A DNA stretch of 64,000 nt. It comes from Arenibacter hampyeongensis (GTDB lineage Bacteria; Bacteroidota; Bacteroidia; Flavobacteriales; Flavobacteriaceae). Within the stretch, counting starts at the first letter, position 1; each line of letters starts with the position of its first letter. Below are positions 7,820 to 15,264 of this stretch, one piece after another. The DNA lies in the NCBI RefSeq assembly GCF_002909255.1, contig NZ_PIOB01000003.1, positions 124,001 to 188,000 on the forward strand, written 5' to 3'. Position numbers and translations under genes: made by a program. The notes beneath the pieces are model-generated. The model saw only the letters and a program-made list of their open reading frames with translations, ran no database searches and was not told the DNA's origin.

Positions 7820-8299
7820 TCAGTCTTTATTTGCCTTTAGTTTTTGGGCTACGGTATCATAGTATTCCTGGGTTAGCTTCTCGGTCCAAACTGTTGGTTC
7901 CTTACCATAAATAGCTATATATGAAACCGAACTGTCTGCAGATGAAGTATGCCAATGTTCTGTGTCTTTCCCGCAATTGACAACATCACCCTTTTTTATG
8001 ATAATTGGCTCTTTACCCCTTTCCTGATAGTACCCTTTGCCCTCAACAACAATGATGATCTGAGTTGTAGCGTGTTTGTGCCAATCCAATGTTGAGTTAG
8101 GACTAAAAGTTGCCTGTGTGATGTTCTGATCGAAATCTTCATCTGCTTCCAATAAAAAGTTTAACCAGGCATCACCACTATGATGGGTATTAGGTACTTT
8201 AACTCCTTCACTCAAATATGAATTTAGGTTATATTCAGCGCTTTGAGCATTTATAAAAAAGGGTATTAGAATAACTAAAATTATTACTAGATTTTTCAT
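7820..8299 (-). CDS. Exported cupin-domain protein
   Basis: This 159-residue protein has a signal peptide (MKNLVIILVILIPFFINAQS). The single cupin barrel carries the motif WHKHATTQIIIVVEGKGYY, two histidines and a glutamate, and a second-motif histidine in EHWHTSS, enough to bind one metal ion. It resembles the cupins of the mandelonitrile-lyase/carboxymuconolactone type found in many Bacteroidota, but its substrate is unknown. A start 13 codons upstream is open. ATG 8299 is preferred because it begins a normal signal peptide. It is the only - strand gene in this part of the accessory region. Confidence 0.8.
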   Translation of the reverse strand: MKNLVIILVILIPFFINAQSAEYNLNSYLSEGVKVPNTHHSGDAWLNFLLEADEDFDQNITQATFSPNSTLDWHKHATTQIIIVVEGKGYYQERGKEPIIIKKGDVVNCGKDTEHWHTSSADSSVSYIAIYGKEPTVWTEKLTQEYYDTVAQKLKANKD

Positions 8300-8338
8300 C
8301 CTTATGTTTCGAATTAATAAAAAGGTGTACGATTGCAA

Positions 8339-8860
8339 GATAAAAATTATACTTCAGTATTTGAGATGAGCTCGCATTTTTATGTTCCTGTTACTTTTGT
8401 AGATTGGGAAAATAATCCAATAGTTTCATTAAGTTGGTTGAATGCTCCTGAATGAAAGCTACAAATGGGCTTAGAGGAAACACCTATTTGTGGAAAACAA
8501 TGGAATGTATTCCCTAAATGAAATTTAAAAAGGTGGAGAAGATAATCCTCGGTGATATGACGAAGGAACTATGAAAACTACCAGTTGGCAACATAGTTAA
8601 AATAGCCAACCCGACATTAAGCCAAATTCAACATTTGACTGGAATTCTGGGGGACAAAAACGCACTCCACTTAACACAATATTGAGCCATACGATAAACT
8701 TGACTGGACAGGAAAAACATATGGCTTGTTTGCCATTTACAACTGGACGCCGAACGATTTAGTTGAGAAAATTTTGAAAAAAGTATGAGAAAATGGCTTA
8801 ACTTGTAAAAGCCGGAATATAAAAAGAACATAAGGTTGTGTTTAACAATTAGGAATAGCA
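8339..8860 (+). pseudogene. Probable decayed coding sequence, family unknown
   Basis: These 522 bases hold several protein-like but interrupted stretches on the + strand. Near 8365 one reads SSHFYVPVTFVDWENNPIVS up to a TGA. A second, near 8622-8675, reads PNSTFDWNSGGQKRTPLNT. After a frame change, a third from 8675 to 8785 contains YDKLDWTGKTYGLFAIYNW and ends at a TGA. The composition (tryptophan, tyrosine, proline) and the head-to-tail order suggest one or two old genes broken by frameshifts and stops. I do not recognise the family. A non-coding origin is possible. Confidence 0.35.
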
Positions 8861-9925
8861 ATGACACTAGAGGATTTAGGATACAATAGTGAAATGGAAG
8901 TATATCGAAAAGAGCATAGTCTTGACTCTTTCGGGATAGGAAGAGTTATTTCCGAGCACAAAGACCGATATACTGTTAAAACCGATCATGGCGAATTTGA
9001 CGCTGAGCTTATTGGGAATTTAAGATTTACGGCAACCAATAGGAATGACTTACCGGCTGTTGGGGATTGGGTATCTATATCAGAATACGACGAAAACAAA
9101 GCGCTCATTTATGCGGTATTTCCCAGGAAATCAAGCGTAGAAAGAAAGGCTGTCGGCACATTGGGCCAAACTCAAATAATAGCCACAAATATTGATTTTG
9201 GATTGATCATTCAATCTGTAAACCGAGATTTTAACATCAATCGTTTGGAGCGCTATCTGACTATTTGCAACGCCTCTAAAATAAAACCCATTATTGTTTT
9301 AAGTAAAATGGATTTAGTTGAGAAACAGGTATTGGATGAATTAATGGTTCAAATTAAGGAGCGGATTAAAAACGTTCCCTTATTTGCGATAAGTAATCAA
9401 TCCAAAGCCGGAATTGATATTTTGAAATCCAAATTGACCAAGGGTTGCACCTATTGCCTCTTAGGCTCCTCAGGAGTTGGAAAATCTACACTTATCAATA
9501 CTTTGACTGGAGCCCGTTTGATGGAAACCGGAAAAATAAGCCAGCGTATCGACAGAGGAAAACATGTTACCAGCCATAGGTCTTTAATAGTTCTGGAAAA
9601 TGGAATCTTAATAGATAATCCTGGAATGAGAGAAGTGGGGATTACAAATATTTCTGCTGGGCTTGAAATAACCTTTGATGAAATATTGAATCTTGCTCAA
9701 AATTGCAAATTCAATAATTGTACCCATACAAGTGAAAGCGGATGTGCAGTATTGGAGGCAATCGAACATGAAGAATTGGATGCCAATGCATATATAAATT
9801 TCATGAAAATGGAAAAGGAAAGGATGCATTTTGAATTAAACGCTAAAGAGCGGAAAAAGAAGGATAAGGACTTCGGGAAAATGATCAAGAGTGTACAAAA
9901 GCAAAGAAAAAATAATAAATACTAA
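8861..9925 (+). CDS. rsgA: Ribosome small-subunit-dependent GTPase A (RsgA family)
   Basis: RsgA is a circularly permuted GTPase that checks late 30S subunit assembly. Residues 1-100 are the OB fold. LSKMDL (148-152) is G4, GSSGVGKST (202-210) is the P-loop and DNPG (252-255) is G3, in the permuted order G4-G1-G3 that defines the family. C282, C287, H289 and C295 form the zinc site. A lysine-rich tail closes the 354-residue protein. It is longer than the usual flavobacterial housekeeping copy (about 310-320 residues, from memory) and lies among accessory genes, so it may be a second paralogue. That cannot be tested from this window. Confidence 0.9.
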   Translation: MTLEDLGYNSEMEVYRKEHSLDSFGIGRVISEHKDRYTVKTDHGEFDAELIGNLRFTATNRNDLPAVGDWVSISEYDENKALIYAVFPRKSSVERKAVGTLGQTQIIATNIDFGLIIQSVNRDFNINRLERYLTICNASKIKPIIVLSKMDLVEKQVLDELMVQIKERIKNVPLFAISNQSKAGIDILKSKLTKGCTYCLLGSSGVGKSTLINTLTGARLMETGKISQRIDRGKHVTSHRSLIVLENGILIDNPGMREVGITNISAGLEITFDEILNLAQNCKFNNCTHTSESGCAVLEAIEHEELDANAYINFMKMEKERMHFELNAKERKKKDKDFGKMIKSVQKQRKNNKY

Positions 9926-10011
9926 GTGCAACATTACAGTATCCAAGCAGTTGACGCCTATCTGCCGGCTACTGATCTAACAAAAGCCGTTCTATCATAT
10001 TAAAAAAAACA

Positions 10012-11295
10012 ATGAAGCATTTTATAATTCTACCTATTTTGTTTTTTACAACAACTTTAATTGCACAGTCTTTTTCAGGGGGTATTCAGTATGGAAAGTC
10101 ATCACTTAACTATAAGATAAGACTGGTAGAAATGGAAGGGAAAACAGAAGCTTATTTTTCCAGTTTGGCAATGAATGCCTATGAAATTCCTTGTCAAAAA
10201 ACAACCTTCAAAAAAGACTCTCTTAAGTTTTATGTAGTTAGTGATCATTATACATATGAATACAATTACCTTAAAACCAATAACAATCTCAAAGGAAATT
10301 TAATGGTTTATTCCAATGAAAACGAGCAATTATTGAACACATTTGAAACCTACCTGGTTCCAGAAACTAAAACAGAACGAGACGTTATTAAAATTCAGAA
10401 TTTGAGCTTTACTAGCAATGGACTTGAATTATACGGAACATTATGGGAACCCAAAAATTCTATACATAAGGGTTTGTTTTTAGTAACATCCTCTCAAGGA
10501 AATGACCGAAGTGGCACAAATGCGGAAGCGTCCTTTTATGCGGATTTAGGTTATACCATTTTTAATTACGATAAGCGAGGTACAGGCAAGTCTTCTGGCG
10601 AATGGCAATCTGCAACCATAGAAGAACTATGTTCCGATGACATGAATGCATTGGAATTTTTTTCCAAAATTTCCACCTTGTCGCTATCTAATATTGGCAT
10701 AAAAGGGAGCAGTCAAGGTGGCATAAAAATCCCATTTATCTTATCCAAAATGCCCGAATTATGTTTTGGAATTTCAATTAGCTGCCCTGATGGCACCCTC
10801 TTGGAAAGTGATTTAAACCATTGGAAAAATATAAATTTCAATAATATCGGAAAAGATAATATTGAACTCGCCTTGAAAGTTCAAAAAATGGGGTACAATT
10901 ATCTGGCGGGGAATATTTCATACGAATTATTGATGCAGGAATCATCCAAAAACAGCACAGAAGATTGGCTAAAATATGTCTGGATACCCGAACGTGATGT
11001 GCCAAAAGATTACAAGTTAAATTTTAGCGGACTTCCTTATTTCAAAATAATAAAACAACCTATTTTGGTTATTCAAGGGTTATCGGATGAAGTTGTACCG
11101 CCCGAAAGTTATAAAACTATAGAAAAAGCAATCAAAAAATCTAAATCCCCCAATTCTAAAGTTATCACGCTTGCCGATACTGATCATTCAATGACCTATT
11201 TGAATAAAGAATTTCCATATTTTCAAATATTAAATCCTGCCTATTTAAATACAGTTACAGATTGGTTAAATAAAATTTTGAAAGAAGAAGAATAG
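10012..11295 (+). CDS. Exported alpha/beta hydrolase
   Basis: This 427-residue protein has a signal peptide (residues 1-18, TTTLIAQS). A beta-rich N-terminal region of about 120 residues precedes an alpha/beta-hydrolase domain. FNYDKRGTGKSSG is the oxyanion-side strand and turn, and KGSSQGG holds the nucleophile serine. LSDEVVPP provides the acid and DTDHSMT the histidine, so the triad is complete. This layout is common among periplasmic esterases and peptidase-like hydrolases of Bacteroidota. The substrate cannot be deduced. The spacer before it (9926-10011) has no strong feature. Confidence 0.82.
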   Translation: MKHFIILPILFFTTTLIAQSFSGGIQYGKSSLNYKIRLVEMEGKTEAYFSSLAMNAYEIPCQKTTFKKDSLKFYVVSDHYTYEYNYLKTNNNLKGNLMVYSNENEQLLNTFETYLVPETKTERDVIKIQNLSFTSNGLELYGTLWEPKNSIHKGLFLVTSSQGNDRSGTNAEASFYADLGYTIFNYDKRGTGKSSGEWQSATIEELCSDDMNALEFFSKISTLSLSNIGIKGSSQGGIKIPFILSKMPELCFGISISCPDGTLLESDLNHWKNINFNNIGKDNIELALKVQKMGYNYLAGNISYELLMQESSKNSTEDWLKYVWIPERDVPKDYKLNFSGLPYFKIIKQPILVIQGLSDEVVPPESYKTIEKAIKKSKSPNSKVITLADTDHSMTYLNKEFPYFQILNPAYLNTVTDWLNKILKEEE

Positions 11296-11731
11296 GGTAG
11301 ATTAATGTGTGAAAATAATAAACCAATGAGCCTTTGGGATTTATAAAAACAAACATTATACTTGTCACCAACACATTGAGGTCTGTAATTTTCAAGATTT
11401 GACTGCTCCGATGAATGCCATATAGGCCCAACTTTACAATGGTTCATCTCAAAAATATTTTATAGAAAAAGATGGGAATTAAATCGGTTGAGGTTGAATT
11501 AAACTTATAGATCGCCCAACCTTGAAAATAAATTCGATTAAAAGGGATACTCCCATAAAGTTGAACATCCCATTGGACATGCGTAATTGCTATTCCCAGC
11601 CAGCTTACAAAAACCCTCCCGCATTAAAATGCGGGGCCAAACAGTTTTTCCCTTCGGTTTGTATTTGCTACATTAGGTAATCAATACACCACAAACCATA
11701 TATGAACACTATGGTAATAATTATACGATTT
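11296..11731. other. Intergenic stretch containing a hairpin repeat
   Basis: These 436 bases have no convincing gene. The only clear content is the hairpin repeat at 11618-11676. The rest shows no promoter match or open frame of note. Confidence 0.5.
11618..11676. repeat. Hairpin repeat (second copy) with CTACATTAG end
   Basis: CCCGCATT and AATGCGGG (11618-11625 and 11628-11635) form a perfect eight-base stem with a two-base loop. It is followed by a C/T-rich stretch and CTACATTAG at 11668-11676. The order stem, pyrimidine-rich run and CTACATTAG is the same as at 6692-6756, though the stem sequences differ by compensating changes. Confidence 0.55.
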
Positions 11732-12277
11732 ATGAAGACAACTTTTACAGTAATAATTTTCTTTAGCTTGTTTCACAACCCCTGTCTAGGCCAAATCCCA
11801 AAGCCAGAATACGGTCCAGTTTTTTACGATGCAGGAGCAACATACAAGCTTGAAAATGTGGATTTTGTTCCAGATTCCACAGCAGTCCTAAAGGCCGTCT
11901 TTGATATTGACTTTATGGCCAAAGACTCCTTGTCTTCGAATTCCCTGATCTCCAGCCTTCATAGATATCTGAACGTGCATGTTAAAAGTGGCATAAAGGA
12001 ATCCAACATTTCACTTGCGTTTGTCCTGCACGGAGCTTCCACAAAGGACGCTTTGACGAATGAGGCTTACAGGAGAAAATATGGAATCGACAATCCTAAT
12101 ACCAATTTAATCAAAACCTTATCAGCACATGGGGTAAACATGTTTATCTGTGGACAATCTGCCGCATATAACGGAATTTCAAAATCCGAGATTCTGCCCG
12201 AAATTAAATTGGCTTTGTCCGCAATGACGGTATTAACAATTTATCAATCGGAAGGATATTCACTTATAAAGTTTTAG
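11732..12277 (+). CDS. Exported DsrE-like protein
   Basis: This 181-residue protein has a signal peptide (MKTTFTVIIFFSLFHNPCLG). The mature part follows the DsrE/DsrF fold: VKAVFDIDF-like first strand, central LAFVLHGAST, NTNLIKTLSAHGVNMFICGQ with a single cysteine where sulfur-relay members carry their active cysteine, and a C-terminal ALSAMTVLTIYQSEGYSLI segment typical of exported Bacteroidota members. A role in sulfur handling is not shown. ATG 11702, ten codons upstream, is also open. 11732 gives the better signal peptide. Confidence 0.75.
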   Translation: MKTTFTVIIFFSLFHNPCLGQIPKPEYGPVFYDAGATYKLENVDFVPDSTAVLKAVFDIDFMAKDSLSSNSLISSLHRYLNVHVKSGIKESNISLAFVLHGASTKDALTNEAYRRKYGIDNPNTNLIKTLSAHGVNMFICGQSAAYNGISKSEILPEIKLALSAMTVLTIYQSEGYSLIKF

Positions 12278-12381
12278 TTTATTGTTTTTTTGAAAAATTA
12301 AGTATAATCATTCAACAGATCACGTTCAACAACAAAACCTAAACTGCCTTGAAACTCCGTTTGGCCAAAACGTTGGCATAA

Positions 12382-13308
12382 AATAAAAACACTATCAATA
12401 CCACCGAAATACATACCGTTCCCGATATACCTTCGCCTATTCGTCTACAGGAATATGGGGTAGGTATTTTCATTGCAGCTTTTACCAAATCAGCTCTAAA
12501 AAAAGCACTAAAGAAAAAGTTCATTACTGTTAATAATGTTATTGCCACTACGGCTACCTTAATAAAGGGAGGTGAGTGCATAAGGATATCCATTCCAAAA
12601 GAAGTAAGCCCGAACAAGAAACTGGTCTTTCTACTAAAAGTTTTATTTGAAGATGATCATTTGGCCGTGATCCATAAACCCGCTGGTATTTTGGTCAGCG
12701 GCAATAGCTTTAAAACCATTGCCAATGCCTTGTCCCAAAACATTGAACGAAGTAGTCTTCCAGATGCTACAAAACCTCAGCCCGTCCATAGATTGGATTA
12801 TGCAACCACAGGTATTTTATTGGTAGGAAAAACGAGTAGTAGTATTCGTGCTTTAAATAAAATGTTTGAAGACAAAAAGATAGAGAAAACCTATTGCGCA
12901 GTTACTATTGGTGAAATGAACAATGAAGGAAAGATCACCACAGAAATTGACGGTAAGAAATCACAATCGAATTATGAATTGTTCAAATCTGTTGCTTCAA
13001 AAAGATTCGGCAAACTCAACTTGGTACAATTGAAACCTCAAACAGGCAGAAGGCACCAATTGCGCAAACATATGTCCAGTATTAACAATCCCATTCTAGG
13101 AGATGCGGCATATGGAATTGAAAATTTAATTTTAAGCGGTAAGGGATTGTATTTACATGCCTATTCGTTAAATTTCAGACATCCATTTACAAATAAACAA
13201 ATCTATTTAAAAGACGAATTTCCCCAAAGGTTCCATAAAATCTTTATTTCCAAAAAAGGAGAAACTTCCGCTAACAACACTTTCAGTATTAAGGAGTTTG
13301 GTTTTTAA
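12382..13308 (+). CDS. RluA-family pseudouridine synthase with S4 domain, start codon unclear
   Basis: The catalytic domain is clear: PVHRLDYATTGILLVGKT contains the active aspartate, and LKPQTGRRHQLRKHM and ILGDAAYG are intact. These enzymes isomerise uridine in rRNA or tRNA. The frame is open upstream to a TAA at 12379-12381. That upstream part codes for a normal linker and S4 RNA-binding domain (SALKKALKKKFITVNNVIAT, then LIKGGECIRI). Yet it has no in-frame ATG or GTG. The first usual start is TTG 12661, which lies inside the catalytic fold, after VLFEDDH, and would remove the S4 domain. The start codon was probably lost, is non-standard, or was hit by a small indel near 12380. Confidence 0.7.
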   Translation, partial: NKNTINTTEIHTVPDIPSPIRLQEYGVGIFIAAFTKSALKKALKKKFITVNNVIATTATLIKGGECIRISIPKEVSPNKKLVFLLKVLFEDDHLAVIHKPAGILVSGNSFKTIANALSQNIERSSLPDATKPQPVHRLDYATTGILLVGKTSSSIRALNKMFEDKKIEKTYCAVTIGEMNNEGKITTEIDGKKSQSNYELFKSVASKRFGKLNLVQLKPQTGRRHQLRKHMSSINNPILGDAAYGIENLILSGKGLYLHAYSLNFRHPFTNKQIYLKDEFPQRFHKIFISKKGETSANNTFSIKEFGF

Positions 13309-13343
13309 TCCTAGGTTTATCTATCTTTATAATATCCGTTAAA

Positions 13344-14060
13344 ATGAATACAGGTACAAAGAGTATTGACAACTATTTAGACAACCATTACATCCACCGA
13401 AGTAATTGGTTAAGAGCAGCTGTTTTAGGAGCCAATGACGGAATTTTATCAACGGCGAGTCTTGCAATAGGCGTTGCCGCTGCAAGTGATGTCAGGGACC
13501 CAATTGTATTGGCTACTCTAGCAGGTTTAGTAGCAGGCGCACTATCCATGGCCGCTGGCGAATATGTTTCTGTAAGTTCTCAGACAGATGTAGAAAAAGC
13601 AGATATTGAAAGAGAGAAAATAGAATTAATAGAAACACCTGAGATTGAATTGCAACTCCTAGCCGAGATTTATGAAAAAAGAGGGTTGAAAAAAGAAACC
13701 GCTATAACAGTTGCAAAAGAACTAACTGCACACGATGCTCTTGGAGCACATATGAGAGATGAATTGGGATTGAATGAAATTAGTAAAGCTAAACCATTAC
13801 AGGCCGCTTTGGCTTCTGGAACAGCTTTCACCGTTGGGGGAATCTTACCTCTAATTGTCACCCTCTTCTTGCCGTTAAAAAGCATGGAGTATTCACTTTA
13901 CGGTTTTGCACTTTTTTTTCTAATCATTTTAGGAGCATTAGCAGCTAAAACAGGGGGGTCAAGCATTATTAGAGCTATTATCCGAATTTCATTCTGGGGA
14001 ACAGTGGCAATGGGTTTGACTGCTATGGTCGGGTATTTTTTTAATGTAAATATTGGTTAA
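13344..14060 (+). CDS. VIT1/CCC1-family metal transporter
   Basis: This 238-residue membrane protein has the VIT family pattern: an N-terminal helix ending in NWLRAAVLGANDGILSTASL, then LAGLVAGALSMAAGEYVSVSSQTDVEKADIE, a cytoplasmic metal-binding segment rich in glutamates (94-160), and three more helices with GGILPLI and GALAAKTGG. Homologues export or store Fe2+ and Mn2+. The early histidines and the acid-rich loop are intact. The gene follows the pseudouridine synthase after 35 bases, on the same strand. Confidence 0.92.
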   Translation: MNTGTKSIDNYLDNHYIHRSNWLRAAVLGANDGILSTASLAIGVAAASDVRDPIVLATLAGLVAGALSMAAGEYVSVSSQTDVEKADIEREKIELIETPEIELQLLAEIYEKRGLKKETAITVAKELTAHDALGAHMRDELGLNEISKAKPLQAALASGTAFTVGGILPLIVTLFLPLKSMEYSLYGFALFFLIILGALAAKTGGSSIIRAIIRISFWGTVAMGLTAMVGYFFNVNIG

Positions 14061-14148
14061 ATCAAATACAGAAAATAATAAAAATAGTCTCTAAAACCAC
14101 TGCTTATATGTCCCCGACAGTTGGTGTGACTAAATAAAAATTGTAAAA

Positions 14149-15060
14149 ATGAGCAATAAACAGGATTGGCCAGTTTTAAATTTTGCAGAAATGCAAGACA
14201 CTATTGAAACACTTCACCAATGGATTCAAATCGTTGGCAAAATACGTCTAAAGACTATGCCGTGGCAAAATCATTCCTGGCACACCACCCTTTACATTAC
14301 ACCAACAGGATATTCTACCAATGGAATTACATTCCAAGGGCGGATATTCCAAATAGATTTTAATTTTAAAACTCATAAGCTGCTTATTCAATGTTCCAAT
14401 ACTGAAACTTTGACCATGGACCTAAAACCAAGAACTGTTGCCAATTTTTATAAGGAACTTTTGGAAAAGTTATCCAGTATTGGCATAGAGGTGAATATTC
14501 ATTCCAGGCCAAATGAAATGGATCCTGCGATTCCATTCTCTAAGAATAAAATCAACAAATCATACGATCCGGAGGTTGCTAATGCACTTTGGAGAGCCAT
14601 GATAAAAGCCAATGCAATTTTTAGTGAATTCAGAAGCAATTTTATTGGTAAGGCCAGTCCAGTACAATTGTTTTGGGGCGCATTTGACCTGGCAGTTACC
14701 CGATTTTCGGGGAACCCCGCTCCGCTTCATCAAGGTGGCATGCCCAATATGCCTTTGGATGTAATGCAGGAGGCCTACTCACAGGAGGTGTGCAGTGCCG
14801 GATTTTGGCCGGGCTCCAAAGATTTTCCCATCCCTGTTTTTTATGCCTATGCATACCCAAGCGATGCGAATTTTGGAAAACAAAAGGTCTTGCCCAAAGA
14901 AGCTTACTATAGCCCCGAAATGGGCGAGTTTTTCTTGAAATATGAAGATGTACAAAACTCAGAAAATCCGGAAGCAACATTACATGATTTTTTACAAACA
15001 ACCTACATAGCGGCAGCCAACACTTCTGAATGGGATAGGGATAAATTGGAAAAGAAATAA
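14149..15060 (+). CDS. DUF5996 family protein
   Basis: This 303-residue cytoplasmic protein matches the DUF5996 pattern: WPVLNFAEMQDTIETLHQWI at the start, GKIRLKTMPWQNHSWH, the QLFWGAFDLAVTRFSG segment, and a conserved C-terminal part with QEVCSAGFWPG and ALPKEAYYSPEMGEFFL-like sequence. The family is widespread and has no proven activity. The length is typical. The gene lies between hairpin spacers like others in this stretch. Confidence 0.85.
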   Translation: MSNKQDWPVLNFAEMQDTIETLHQWIQIVGKIRLKTMPWQNHSWHTTLYITPTGYSTNGITFQGRIFQIDFNFKTHKLLIQCSNTETLTMDLKPRTVANFYKELLEKLSSIGIEVNIHSRPNEMDPAIPFSKNKINKSYDPEVANALWRAMIKANAIFSEFRSNFIGKASPVQLFWGAFDLAVTRFSGNPAPLHQGGMPNMPLDVMQEAYSQEVCSAGFWPGSKDFPIPVFYAYAYPSDANFGKQKVLPKEAYYSPEMGEFFLKYEDVQNSENPEATLHDFLQTTYIAAANTSEWDRDKLEKK

Positions 15061-15089
15061 GAATACCCATAATGGTTCTCGACTGCAAG

Positions 15090-15167
15090 CTAAATCCCAA
15101 TCGGAATTTTACGAATTTGGCGGAGCCAAGGGTGCCAAACTTAAATCTAAAATATCGTGGGATTTAG
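15090..15167. repeat. Long-loop inverted repeat between DUF5996 and antiporter genes
   Basis: CTAAATCCCA at 15090-15099 and TGGGATTTAG at 15158-15167 are perfect ten-base inverted copies with a 58-base loop. The loop itself contains a GGTGCCAAA segment. There is no T-run, so a terminator is unlikely. The layout fits the cassette-boundary hairpins elsewhere in 3-15 kb. Confidence 0.45.
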
Positions 15168-15264
15168 AAATTTAAATGGTGTGAAAAAGGCCATTTGCCA
15201 ACAATTTGTACAAATAATTGCTCAATTTTGGGCTTAACCAAGGGTAGTTGCAAGTGTATTCTTT

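Noticed and set aside
12339-12617. 92-codon - strand frame before the pseudouridine synthase
   Set aside because: The + strand of the same bases codes for a clear S4 domain in frame with the synthase, so the - strand frame is its shadow.
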